Source of the DNA: Chitinispirillales bacterium
Lineage (GTDB): Bacteria; Fibrobacterota; Chitinivibrionia; Chitinivibrionales; Chitinispirillaceae
NCBI GenBank assembly: GCA_031254105.1
Contig: JAIRVB010000035.1
Span: forward strand, 62,001 to 126,000
Reading direction: 5' to 3'
DNA: 64,000 nucleotides
The notes under the pieces are model-generated. The model was not told the origin of the DNA and searched no databases. It saw only the letters and a list, made by a program, of their open reading frames with translations. Shown one piece after another: positions 53,275-62,337 of this stretch (position 1 is the first letter of the stretch; the number at the start of each line of letters is the position of its first letter). The position numbers and the translations under genes were made by a program.

Positions 53275-54165
53275 ATGAAGGTATCCACTTCCGAAAAGTA
53301 CATCAACCCATTTACCGATTTCGGTTTTAAGAAGTTGTTCGGTACGGAAGTGAATAAGGACATTCTGATGGATTTCCTTAATGAGCTTATACGCGAAAAG
53401 GGGCGAATCACAGAAGTAAGATATCTCAACGCCGAACAATTAGGACGAACCGAATACGACCGCAAGGCGGTATTCGACATTTTCTGCGAAACCGAAAGAG
53501 GCGAAAAGTTTATAGTTGAGATGCAGAAATCGAAACATAATTTTTTCAAAGACAGAAGCGTGTTTTACGCCTCTTTTCCAATACGCCAACAGGGTGTGCA
53601 GGGAGAATGGAGCTACGAGTTAAAAGCGGTTTACATGGTAGGCATTCTTGATTTTGTTTTCAGTGAAGACAAAGATGATAAGGATTACTATCACACAGAA
53701 GTGAAATTGATGGACACCAAGAAGAAGACTATTTTTTATGACAAGCTGACGTTTATCTATCTTGAAATGCCCAAGTTCAACAAAACGATTGACCAGTTGG
53801 AAACCCATTTTGACAAATGGCTGTACGTTCTGAAGTATCTGCCGAAATTACAGGAATTACCGCAAAGGCTGCGGGATAGGATTTTTGAGAAAGCGTTCAG
53901 TATTGCCGAGATAGCAAAAATGAGCGTAGAAGAGATGGTGGAATACGAAAACAGTTTGAAAATTTACCGGGACTGGCACAGCACGCTTACTACGGCAAGA
54001 ATGGAAGGTGAAATCAAAGGCAGAGCGGAAGGAAAAACAGAAGAAAAAATAAAAATTGCCCTGAATCTGTTAAAGAAAAATATGACGGTTGAGGATATAT
54101 GCGATGTCACCGGATTATCCAAAGAACAGATAGAGATGTTAGTTAAAGAAAACACAATACTCTAA
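53275..54165 (+). CDS. Rpn-family PD-(D/E)XK nuclease (PDDEXK transposase-type)
   Basis: 296 aa. N-terminal INPFTDFGFKKLFGTE is the family hallmark; the nuclease core has Asp68 (FDIFCET) and Glu82-x-Gln84 (FIVEMQKSK). The C-terminus is a charged helical region with EGEIKGRAEGKTEEKIKIAL and a small degenerate helix-turn-helix (MTVEDICDVTGLSKEQIEML). Such proteins (PF12784-type, Rpn-like) promote RecA-independent recombination in E. coli and are also studied as phage-defence effectors. AAGGA precedes the ATG. Flanked by AT-rich DNA. Confidence 0.9.
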   Translation: MKVSTSEKYINPFTDFGFKKLFGTEVNKDILMDFLNELIREKGRITEVRYLNAEQLGRTEYDRKAVFDIFCETERGEKFIVEMQKSKHNFFKDRSVFYASFPIRQQGVQGEWSYELKAVYMVGILDFVFSEDKDDKDYYHTEVKLMDTKKKTIFYDKLTFIYLEMPKFNKTIDQLETHFDKWLYVLKYLPKLQELPQRLRDRIFEKAFSIAEIAKMSVEEMVEYENSLKIYRDWHSTLTTARMEGEIKGRAEGKTEEKIKIALNLLKKNMTVEDICDVTGLSKEQIEMLVKENTIL

Positions 54166-54287
54166 TGTAAAGAGCCGCTGAATTATTTTATTCCTGATTT
54201 TTCGTAGTAAATAATTACTTTAACAGCTTCCACGTAAGAAACAAGTTCTTCTGTAAGGCAGAATGATGATTAAGGAGTAATTGGTAC

Positions 54288-55049
54288 ATGAAAATTGATC
54301 TCAGCGGCAAGACCGCGCTGATAACCGGCAGCTCTGGAGAACTCGGCAGAGTGATGGCAAGAACATTAGCCGCGTGCGGGGCCGATACCGCTCTGCATTA
54401 TCACAAAAATAAAGACTCCGCGGTAAAGCTTGCTAAAGAGATACAGTCTATGGGACGAAGATCGGAAATATTTCAGGCTGATATTACCGAAGCCCCGGAT
54501 ATAGAAGTGATGAGAGACGCTGTCGCAAACTCTTTAGGATTTCCGCAGATAATCATCAACAACGCGGTCATACAATATACCTGGAAAAGTGTTCTTGAGC
54601 AGGATATTGCCGATTACGAAAGCCAGTTCCGCTCCTGTGTAATGCACAATGTACACATGACAAAAGCGTTTGTTCCTGAAATGGTAAAGGCGCGCTTTGG
54701 CCGCATAATCTCAATCAACACCGAATGTTCGATGCAGACGCTACCCTCACAGTCTGCCTACGCGGCTGCGAAAAGGGGTATGGATGGTCTTTTAAGAGTT
54801 CTGGCACGCGAGGTAGGCCCATATGGCATTACTGTAAACCAGGTAGCTCCCGGCTGGACTATGAGCGAAAAATATAAAGATTCCAAGCCGCAGGGAGCGG
54901 ATACTTATGCCTCAAACGTTCCTCTCAGGCGTATGGGAACGGATCAGGATATCGCGAATGCTGTGGTTTTTTTAGCTTCGGATTTGGCCTCTTTTATCAC
55001 AGGGGCTTTTATTCCGGTGTGCGGCGGTAATGTGATGCCTTGTATTTAG
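54288..55049 (+). CDS. Short-chain dehydrogenase/reductase (FabG-like)
   Basis: 253 aa. Rossmann motif TGSSGELG (13-20), NNAV (family NNAG), catalytic Tyr158-x3-Lys162 in SAYAAAK, and the C-terminal FITGAFIPVCGG. At the position of the catalytic Ser (13 residues before the Tyr) there is Thr145. Likely NADP-dependent ketoreductase; substrate unknown. Not next to fatty-acid genes. Confidence 0.88.
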   Translation: MKIDLSGKTALITGSSGELGRVMARTLAACGADTALHYHKNKDSAVKLAKEIQSMGRRSEIFQADITEAPDIEVMRDAVANSLGFPQIIINNAVIQYTWKSVLEQDIADYESQFRSCVMHNVHMTKAFVPEMVKARFGRIISINTECSMQTLPSQSAYAAAKRGMDGLLRVLAREVGPYGITVNQVAPGWTMSEKYKDSKPQGADTYASNVPLRRMGTDQDIANAVVFLASDLASFITGAFIPVCGGNVMPCI

Positions 55050-55113
55050 GCAGTGATTGTTGGGGTGCGTGAGGGGTGTGCGTGTTCGTATTATGATATA
55101 TGTGCATGGTTAT

Positions 55114-55139
55114 GCGGGCGGCTCTGTTGCCGCCATTAC
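55114..55139. repeat. REP-like palindrome (GGCGGC family, variant)
   Basis: GCGGGCGGCTCTGTTGCCGC then CATTAC; a diverged relative of 30531-30556 and 33023-33048, between two convergent genes. Confidence 0.6.
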
Positions 55140-55145
55140 AAAAGA

Positions 55146-55676
55146 TTATCTATCGCCCGAAGCAAGAGTATCAAACTCCGCGGTATCGTCAAAATTATCG
55201 GTATTAATATAGCGGGTATCATTAAAGATACGCAGATTAACCTTGGGATTTGTGCGGGGGGAAGCAGTGTCTTTATCATTTGGCAGGTTTGGCAGACGGG
55301 ATCTTAAAGCCTGGTTTTCGTTAAGGATAACACCATATTCGCGGTATAGGTTGTCGAGCGTGTTTTTAAGCTCAAGATCTTTATAATGCGGCGCGCCGCT
55401 TTCCGGAGAGATGCTTTCAACCTGTTTTTGCTGAGCGGATATCGTTTTTGTAAGAGAGGCGATTGATCTTTCAAGTTCAGAGAGCCGCAGCTGCAGATCG
55501 AGAGCTGCCCGCTCCGTGCTTTGCGGGACATGATGTACCCCGCTGTTAAACTGTTTTACTTTACGGTTGAGTTCCCGGGAATCGCCGGAGTACTTACTGT
55601 GAATGAGAAACACGGCAAGTGAGACAAAAACTCCAAAACCGAGAATGGGGAATATCCATAAAAGTTCTATATTCAT
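55146..55676 (-). CDS. Membrane-anchored coiled-coil protein, unknown
   Basis: 176 aa. One N-terminal membrane helix (residues 4-27, LLWIFPILGFGVFVSLAVFL); a predicted coiled coil follows (~55-125: ALDLQLRLSELERSIASLTK, LKNTLDNLYREYG). The C-terminus is polar and Asn/Asp-rich. Topology resembles division or envelope scaffolds but no family is recognised. Confidence 0.65.
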   Translation of the reverse strand: MNIELLWIFPILGFGVFVSLAVFLIHSKYSGDSRELNRKVKQFNSGVHHVPQSTERAALDLQLRLSELERSIASLTKTISAQQKQVESISPESGAPHYKDLELKNTLDNLYREYGVILNENQALRSRLPNLPNDKDTASPRTNPKVNLRIFNDTRYINTDNFDDTAEFDTLASGDR

Positions 55677-55840
55677 ATTAAAAACTCCACGCGAAGGCTT
55701 GATCCGTTTTTAATAATATATATATTTATATTATATCATAAAATTTCCAAATTTAAATATACAACCTGTACCCTGCGGCGGGCAAATAAAGACGTGTTTT
55801 CGGGTTTGCGGCGCAGGGTCAACTATTAGGAGAGTTTTTA

Positions 55841-57193
55841 ATGAAAGAACTGCCAATAATGTCGGTTTCAGGTATCAGAGGAAAATACGGTGAAACTCTC
55901 GATGAACTCTTTTTTTCACGTATAGCTTTTATTCAAGCGAAACTTGCCGGAGGCGGCAAAATTTTAATCGGCAGGGACACAAGGCCTACCGGTGAAAAAC
56001 TGATGAAAGCCGCGTCAAGGGGTATAAGGGCGGCGGGCGGCGTACCTGTTAATATCGGCATAGCTCCTACCCCGACTACCTGCGTTGCAGTCGGCGCCCT
56101 CGGCGCAAACGGCGGGATCATTATTACCGCAAGCCACAATCCGCTTCCCTACAACGGATACAAAATGGTGCATAGTGAGGGGCGGCTTTTTGGAGGCGGC
56201 GAGTGTGAAGAGGTTTATGAGCGCTTCAGGAAAGGTGAATATCCGGATGATGATGAGTTGCTGAAGCACAATGATGAACCGGCTGAGACCATAGACGCGT
56301 CTTCAATACATATCGACAAAATACTTTCGAAAGTTGACGCGGAGCTGATCCGTTCTAAAAATATGTGTATAGCGGTTGATTCTATTAACGGAGCCGCAGG
56401 CGCGGTTTTTCCAAAGCTGCTTGAGAAACTTTCTGTAAAGTGGAAAGGCGTACATAACAAGCTTGACGGAGATTTTGTTCACAATCCCGAACCAAGACCG
56501 GAGTACCTTGGCGATCTTCGTGACCTGCTCAGGAGCGGTTCTGAGTTTTGGGGAGGATTTGTGTTTGATCCCGACGCTGACCGTCTTGCCACAATGGGGG
56601 AGCGGGGGCAGGAGATCTCTGAGGAGATGACGCTTGTGTTTGCGTTTGAGAATATATTATCAAAAGTAAAAAGTGACGTTGCCGCGAATCTCTCTACATC
56701 CATGCTTATTGATGATGTGGCGGGCCGCTTTGGGGTCAAGGTGTTCAGAACAAAAATCGGCGAGGCCAATGTTGTGGAGGGGATGAAGAGGAACGGGTGC
56801 GCTGTGGCGGGAGAGGGTAACGGCGGAGTGATATATCCTGCAATATCCACAGTCAGGGATGGAATAGCGGGACTTGCGCTGATACTTGAAGAGATGGCCC
56901 GTAGCGGCAAAAAAATATATGAGCTCGCGTTACAATGGCCTGTATACTCTATTGTAAAAGATAAAATATCATGTGTCGGTATCAATCCGGCTGAACTGAT
57001 TAAAAAACTTGACACACATTTTTCAAATGAAAAAAAAGATTTGACCGATGGGCTCAAAATCATACGTGATTACGGGTGGGTTCACCTGCGGGCCTCAAAC
57101 ACCGAGCCTATCATACGGTGCTATGCGGAAGCGCGAAGCGCGGAGCAGGCGCGGGCTCTTGCGGATATGGTTTTGGAAGCAGCGAAGGGGTAG
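55841..57193 (+). CDS. glmM: Phosphohexose mutase (GlmM-like)
   Basis: 450 aa. Alpha-D-phosphohexomutase superfamily: SVSGIRGKYG, phosphoserine loop TASHNPLPYNGYK with Ser98, metal site FDPDADRLA, sugar loop GEGNGGVIYP and phosphate-binding RASNTEPIIR. The SGIRG opening fits GlmM-like or archaeal/Fibrobacter-type mutases; it could instead act on mannose or glucose phosphates. Cytoplasmic supply of UDP-GlcNAc for cell wall. Some distance from murG but the same pathway. GGAG eleven bases before ATG. Confidence 0.87.
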   Translation: MKELPIMSVSGIRGKYGETLDELFFSRIAFIQAKLAGGGKILIGRDTRPTGEKLMKAASRGIRAAGGVPVNIGIAPTPTTCVAVGALGANGGIIITASHNPLPYNGYKMVHSEGRLFGGGECEEVYERFRKGEYPDDDELLKHNDEPAETIDASSIHIDKILSKVDAELIRSKNMCIAVDSINGAAGAVFPKLLEKLSVKWKGVHNKLDGDFVHNPEPRPEYLGDLRDLLRSGSEFWGGFVFDPDADRLATMGERGQEISEEMTLVFAFENILSKVKSDVAANLSTSMLIDDVAGRFGVKVFRTKIGEANVVEGMKRNGCAVAGEGNGGVIYPAISTVRDGIAGLALILEEMARSGKKIYELALQWPVYSIVKDKISCVGINPAELIKKLDTHFSNEKKDLTDGLKIIRDYGWVHLRASNTEPIIRCYAEARSAEQARALADMVLEAAKG

Positions 57194-57238
57194 AACTCAA
57201 AACTTAGTATGGAGGTTACAGTAAAAGTATGTTTCTCA

Positions 57239-57345
57239 TTCGTCCTCCCGCGAAAGCGGAAGCGTGCTTACAATCCAATGTTCCGTATTCATGTGACATT
57301 AGGAGGCAGGAGAGAACAATAGCCCCTGCCTTCGCAGGGGTGACG
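57239..57345. repeat. Dispersed CCCGCGAAAGCGG repeat
   Basis: CGTCCTCCCGCGAAAGCGGA at the left and CCCTGCCTTCGCAGGGGTGA at the right; same family as 14.84 and 50.07 kb. Confidence 0.6.
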
Positions 57346-57390
57346 TGTGCAGGAACTTTTGTACATCCACGAAAAGAAGGGTAATCCGCG

Positions 57391-58656
57391 ATGAAATTGA
57401 AAAATCTGATTTTAGCTTCAGCGCTTCTGCTTACGCTGGCTCAATCTTCCTTTAGCCGCCCGGTATCGGTGACTAACGGCATCAGGCATTTTGGGCCCAT
57501 TACTAAAGAGATTTCTGACAGCGTACGCGCTTCCGCTGTCGCGTCATTGCGTGTGGAAATGTATATCTGGCTTAAGGATAATGTAAATGTTGATCTTGAC
57601 ACAATGAATACAGTTAAGAACCATGCGCTCAACAAATTCGCGGAGCGCGGGCTTGCGTCTGCCGAAGAGAAAACATTTACTAAAGGCCGTACATGGAATT
57701 TGTCGCTTAGCGTGAGCGAAGCTAACCTCAGAGAAGCGCTTCGTGAGCACAACTCCTATTATGGGGCGCTGCTCACACAGAATTGGGAACGTTATCAAAC
57801 TGTCTCACAAACCGATCCTGACGCGGCGCTTTCAAACTCAATAAGGGCGCTGGGCGCTGCCTCGCTTCTTATTGGCGTTGATGTGCAAAAGCCTTCTACC
57901 CAGGAACTGCGCAGAACAGTGCAGAGTCTATTTGACAGGATTGAGGTAAAATCAGACGCTATGGTGATTGAAGGCCGTCCCGGCGGCCGTCCTGTAAAAT
58001 CTCCATCGGCAAAATTTACAATTGACAAGGAGCCGCTGACAGGACTCCAGGTTACGGCGTTTGTGCAGAACGGGCGTCAGCTTTCGCAGATGGCCTCATT
58101 TATTGACGGTACGCTTGCCCTTGATGACCACATAATACCTTTTGTTCACAATGGAAGCATGCTTACGCTTGCCCTTGACGCGCGTTCATATATTGACGCG
58201 TCCTCTTATATAAGGTTTAGGGATCTTGGGATAAGGCTTAACAGAGGGCAGGAACTTTCATTTATTTACAAAATCCCCACTCTTACCTGCGCGCTTAATT
58301 TTAAAGCTTTCTCGCCGGACAGTTCTATTGAGGTGCCCCGTGAATTCAGCGCCAACAGTCATGTAATAAACTTTCTCAGGGATTCCTGCAATATCCGGAT
58401 CGCCCCCGCGGGCGCAAAGCCTGATTTGACGATTGATATTAATGTTGAGTTTTCACGCAAATTTTATGAAGAGCTTGCCGATGAGTCAATAGTGATGAAA
58501 GGAAAAGCCGGATTTAAAGGCGACTGGGTCAGTAAAAACGGTGATACATTATTTGAAAAACGCCGTGAGATGGGGACTGCTGTTGAGATGGGGCCTTATT
58601 TTCACGAAGCCGCCGGTGTGCTGCGGGCGATGATCAAGAATGCGCTGCATAATTGA
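57391..58656 (+). CDS. Exported protein of unknown function
   Basis: 421 aa. Signal peptide (1-22, ending SFS). An alpha/beta domain with AVASLRVEMYIWLKDNVNVD and SLSVSEANLREALREH (~40-150) recalls LPP20/DUF-type lipoproteins with conserved region near the N-terminus; a beta-rich central part and a C-terminal DLTIDINVEFSRKFYEEL region. Periplasmic or surface role. No family named with confidence. Confidence 0.7.
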   Translation: MKLKNLILASALLLTLAQSSFSRPVSVTNGIRHFGPITKEISDSVRASAVASLRVEMYIWLKDNVNVDLDTMNTVKNHALNKFAERGLASAEEKTFTKGRTWNLSLSVSEANLREALREHNSYYGALLTQNWERYQTVSQTDPDAALSNSIRALGAASLLIGVDVQKPSTQELRRTVQSLFDRIEVKSDAMVIEGRPGGRPVKSPSAKFTIDKEPLTGLQVTAFVQNGRQLSQMASFIDGTLALDDHIIPFVHNGSMLTLALDARSYIDASSYIRFRDLGIRLNRGQELSFIYKIPTLTCALNFKAFSPDSSIEVPREFSANSHVINFLRDSCNIRIAPAGAKPDLTIDINVEFSRKFYEELADESIVMKGKAGFKGDWVSKNGDTLFEKRREMGTAVEMGPYFHEAAGVLRAMIKNALHN

Positions 58657-58934
58657 TAATGCAGAAATAATAACGCAGAATGCAGAAATGTATCAAAAAT
58701 ACTTAAATGTAGAAAAATAATGCTATAATTCCTTCAATATTTTATTTCCGCGGTCTGCATTTTTGATGATTGAAAATTTGGGGGTGTAAATGATTTTCTG
58801 TAATTTTGTTGATCGATGCGGAAATAAAGAATTAAGATGTGATCAAATTTTTGCCGTATAATTAAGTGTTTTTCTATCTCTGCATTTGTTTTTGATTGAT
58901 TAAAAGATGAATCTGCAGAAAATTTTACACGCTC
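58657..58934. mobile_element. MITE-like element, family 2, degenerate copy
   Basis: 58780-58803 (GGGGGTGTAAATGATTTTCTGTAA) and 58912-58934 (CTGCAGAAAATTTTACACGCTC) are imperfect inverted ends matching the intact copy at 61937-62115. The 58657-58740 stretch adds the TAATGCAGAAATAATAACGC wording also seen at 12.68 and 37.74 kb. No gene to 59012. Confidence 0.6.
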
Positions 58935-59012
58935 GAAAATTTAGCTTCCTGTGAAATTGGAGTTTTCAAATGATATATACGCTTATGCGCAAGAAGATTC
59001 CGGCCATTGCTG

Positions 59013-60371
59013 CTAAAGAACAATGGTAGCAATTGAAAAGTAAATAAGCACTCCGCATATATCGGCGATTGTGGTGACTATCGGAGTACAGGCGGTAGCA
59101 GGGTCGCGGCCAAATTTACGCATAATAAACGGAAGGCACATTCCGGCAAGGCTGCCTACAATTACAATAAGGAACATGGAAACTCCTACGACAAGCGCCA
59201 GCTTAAGTCCGCCCCTAAATATGCCTAGTGCCGCGGCTGCCGCGGCCATCACCGCTCCAAGCGCGCTTCCAACGAGCGTTTCCTTTGTAAGCATTCCTCC
59301 CCAATCCTTCATATTTACATCTCCGGTAGCAAGAGCGCGTACCATGAGCGTCGCGGATTGAGAACCGGAGTTGCCGCCGCTTGCGATAAGAAGCGGCAGA
59401 AAAAAAACCAAAGCTACTGTTTGAGCTATCGCGTCTTCATATAACGCGATGCCCGCGCCGGTAAAAATATTGGCAAATACAAGCAGCACTAACCAGAAAA
59501 TTCTTCTTTTATATAGGAGACCAAAAGAGGCTTCCCTGATATTTGTAATAGGATCACCGTCAGGTTCTATGCTCAGACCGCTTATCTTCTGAAAGTCTTC
59601 GGTTGCTTCGATGTCGGCGATGTCCATAAGGTCATCAATTGTTACTATGCCAAGAATAACTCCGGCTGAATCGACAACCGGCAGCGCGAGATAGTTGTAC
59701 TTTTTGATCATCCTCACCGCTTCCTCCTGATCATCCATTGCGGAGATAGCGATGAAGTTATAGTCCATAAGCGAGCGTATCCGCTGCTCAGGCGAAGCAA
59801 GTACAAGTTGACGAAGAGTAATTTCGTCAATAAGCATTCCTACTGAATCGGTGATGTAAACCACGTTAATGGTTTCGCTGTCACGACCGGTATTTCTTAT
59901 ATGCTCTATCGCTTCACGAACGCTCCAATCCTCCTTGATGTAAACAATGTCAGGCGTCATCACCCTGCCAACGCTGTTTTCAGGGTATCCGAGCAATACC
60001 CTTGTTTCCTTAAGATCATTAGGTGTGAGCAGATTAAGGAGCTTTCGTGTCATTTCCGCCGGCATCTCTTCCATGAGCGCGGTACGGTCATCGGGATCAA
60101 GGTCTGCGAGAAGCGTGCGGATCTCTGTATTTGTCAATTCCTCAAGGAGTTCATCCTGAATGGCGGGTGTGAGTTCGGAAAAGACGCCGGCAGCCAGGTG
60201 GCGCGGTAAGAATCTTAACAGCAGAATACGCTGCGGATCCTCTTTCAGGCTTGATATGAGATCTGCTATTTCCGGAGGCGGCCATGATGACAGCAGGCGG
60301 CGCACATCAACCCATCGGCGGTCATTGACCAGCATCATCACGCCGTTTATTTTCTCATCCACTGCCGTCAT
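59013..60371 (-). CDS. mgtE: Magnesium transporter
   Basis: 452 aa. N-terminal superhelical MgtE_N domain (~20-130), two CBS domains (~135-255, with VGRVMTPDIVYIKEDWSVRE and LALPVVDSAGVILGIVTIDD), and a five-helix pore (~285-450) with GGNSGSQSATLMVRALATGD and LAGMCLPF. Mg2+ channel gated by cytosolic Mg2+. Divergent from the MATE gene. Confidence 0.95.
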   Translation of the reverse strand: MTAVDEKINGVMMLVNDRRWVDVRRLLSSWPPPEIADLISSLKEDPQRILLLRFLPRHLAAGVFSELTPAIQDELLEELTNTEIRTLLADLDPDDRTALMEEMPAEMTRKLLNLLTPNDLKETRVLLGYPENSVGRVMTPDIVYIKEDWSVREAIEHIRNTGRDSETINVVYITDSVGMLIDEITLRQLVLASPEQRIRSLMDYNFIAISAMDDQEEAVRMIKKYNYLALPVVDSAGVILGIVTIDDLMDIADIEATEDFQKISGLSIEPDGDPITNIREASFGLLYKRRIFWLVLLVFANIFTGAGIALYEDAIAQTVALVFFLPLLIASGGNSGSQSATLMVRALATGDVNMKDWGGMLTKETLVGSALGAVMAAAAAALGIFRGGLKLALVVGVSMFLIVIVGSLAGMCLPFIMRKFGRDPATACTPIVTTIADICGVLIYFSIATIVL

Positions 60372-60477
60372 GCTGTGTCCGCTTTCTGCCGCGCGCTGTT
60401 TCGTAGACGTTAAATATAGTATTTCCCATGTATATATTTATTATATTATTACCGCCCATAAGAGGCGCTTGGAGAGA

Positions 60478-61890
60478 ATGGAACCGCAAGAAAAAAACAG
60501 TACCGCACAATTTCAGAAACAGGCTGCCCCTCCCGCCGCGCCTGGGTTTGACAGAATTGACTATACTCGCCTGCCGCTTCTGCATTTTGCGTGGCCCATT
60601 CTTGTGGAGAACATACTGCGGGTAGTGCTTTCAAGCGCGGATGTGTTCATGCTCAGCTACTACTCAGAGGAAGCGGTGGCGGCTGTTGGACTTATTTTTC
60701 AGCTTGTGTTTTTAATGAATCTGCTTTATTTAATGGTAACTTCCGGCGCGAGTATTCTTATTTCGCAATATTTGGGCAGCCGAAACTCAGTTGCCGCAAG
60801 CCGCGCTGCGCAAGGCAGTATTGTCCTGTCAATAATTTTCTCAGTGCTGCTTAGCGCGGTTATGTGCCTGTGCGCCAAATACATTGTCGGATTTTACAAA
60901 CTTGATCCCAATGTACACAAATTTGCTATGCAATACATGCTTATTTTCAGCGCGGGTTCGGTATCTGTAGCGCTGTCTATGGCTTTAGGTACGATTTTGA
61001 GGTCTTACGGTTACAGCCGCGAACCGATGGTTGTCAACATAATAGCCATAGTTATCAGTGTAGTCTGCAATTATTTTTTCATTTTCGGCACATGGGGGGT
61101 TCCGGTTCTTGGCGTAATCGGAGTTGCGTTGTCAACAGTTTTCAGTCAGATAGTTGCTTGTGTGATTATGATCGCTGTATTGAAGAAACGGCGGGATATA
61201 AGCTTGCCTTTTGCGGGTCTTTTAAAAGTTCCAAAAACTGTTTACCGCCAGATATTGTCGGTAGGAGTTCCTACCGCGGGAGAGAATCTCTCTTATAATT
61301 TAGGGCAGATAATAATAATGCGCATGGTCTCCTCACTTGGTACGGAGGCTTTGGCTGCTACCGTTTACGCGCTCACGGTGCTGCGTTTTGTGCATGTCTC
61401 CTCCATTTCTATCGGCATTGCCACTCAAATAAAAGTAGGGTATTATGTGGGCGCGGGACTTGCCGGCGAGGCCAAGGAAAAGGTATACCGTTATTTTCTC
61501 ACAGGAGTTGCTATTTCATTGACGCTTATTGTGATTGTTAATTTACTGCAAGCGCCGATAGTAAATATTTTCACTCAAAACGCTGATGTGCATCGGTTAA
61601 TATTTGGAATTCTTATGGTGGCGCTTTTGCTTGAACCGGGCAGAAACTTTAACGTGATAATCATTCCCGCACTCAAAGGCGCTGGCGATGTGCGCTTTCC
61701 TGTTTACATGGGAATATTGTTTATGTGGGGGATAGGAGTACTGTTAGCTTATGTATTCGGCATTGCTTTAGGTTGGGGATTAATCGGAATATGGATCGCC
61801 CTTACGCTTGACGAATGGATCCGGGGCGCGGTAATGCTGCTGCGTTGGCGCGGTGACCGGTGGAAGATGAAGGCGTTGGTAACTGGATAA
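60478..61890 (+). CDS. MATE-family efflux transporter
   Basis: 470 aa. ATG at 60478 with GGAGAGA directly upstream; the longer open frame back to 60160 runs over mgtE and is not real. Twelve hydrophobic segments in two homologous halves; PILVENILRVVLSSADVFML and ILSVGVPTAGENLSYNLGQI are the half-starting helices. Na+ or H+ coupled export of cationic drugs or metabolites; substrate unknown. Confidence 0.9.
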   Translation: MEPQEKNSTAQFQKQAAPPAAPGFDRIDYTRLPLLHFAWPILVENILRVVLSSADVFMLSYYSEEAVAAVGLIFQLVFLMNLLYLMVTSGASILISQYLGSRNSVAASRAAQGSIVLSIIFSVLLSAVMCLCAKYIVGFYKLDPNVHKFAMQYMLIFSAGSVSVALSMALGTILRSYGYSREPMVVNIIAIVISVVCNYFFIFGTWGVPVLGVIGVALSTVFSQIVACVIMIAVLKKRRDISLPFAGLLKVPKTVYRQILSVGVPTAGENLSYNLGQIIIMRMVSSLGTEALAATVYALTVLRFVHVSSISIGIATQIKVGYYVGAGLAGEAKEKVYRYFLTGVAISLTLIVIVNLLQAPIVNIFTQNADVHRLIFGILMVALLLEPGRNFNVIIIPALKGAGDVRFPVYMGILFMWGIGVLLAYVFGIALGWGLIGIWIALTLDEWIRGAVMLLRWRGDRWKMKALVTG

Positions 61891-61936
61891 GTTTCAAATA
61901 GAAATTTACTGCCGAACATATTGTTAACCATTTATG

Positions 61937-62115
61937 TGAGAGTGTAAATTATTTTCTGTAATTTACATTCTCACAAATAAGAATCACCCCATCGTAGGGA
62001 ACGATCATTGATCGTTCCGTTTTTCCGCAGCCAAGTTATCATTACCAAAATTCTTCATTGCCGAATTATTTCTGCATTAAACAAATCAAGTTACAGAAAA
62101 TAATTTACACTCTCA
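61937..62115. mobile_element. MITE-like element, family 2, intact, with 6-bp target duplication
   Basis: Perfect inverted ends of 25 bp (TGAGAGTGTAAATTATTTTC... at 61937-61961 and complement at 62091-62115). Flanked by TTTATG direct repeats at 61931-61936 and 62116-62121. Interior carries a GTAGGGAACGATCATTGATC palindrome and TAATGCAGAAATAATTCGGC wording (complement). 179 bp, no coding capacity. A second short palindrome, TGTGAGAGTGTAAAT/ATTTACATTCTCACA, is built on the left end. Confidence 0.85.
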
Positions 62116-62121
62116 TTTATG

Positions 62122-62337
62122 CTGTAAGATATCTGGATAACACTTAAATCCGGCCGCCAATAAATATCGCTGCCCAATTCGTTTATCTATCCCGCAGACG
62201 TCTTTTAATGTTTTTCCTCTAAATTCTTTATAAACTATAATATATATTACATAGTCTATCTATCATACTGCAAAATTATCGCAGCCTTAAATCGAATTAA
62301 TAGCGGAAGTACACAACCAATATAATCAAAGGATAAA
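62122..62337. other. Upstream region of the DEAD-box gene
   Basis: AT-rich 216 bp with no gene; presumably holds the helicase promoter. Long leader is common for cold-induced DEAD-box genes but no conserved box is evident. Confidence 0.4.

Noticed and set aside
60160-60477. N-terminal extension of the MATE transporter
   Set aside because: It runs antisense through the mgtE start; the ATG at 60478 with GGAG is far more credible.
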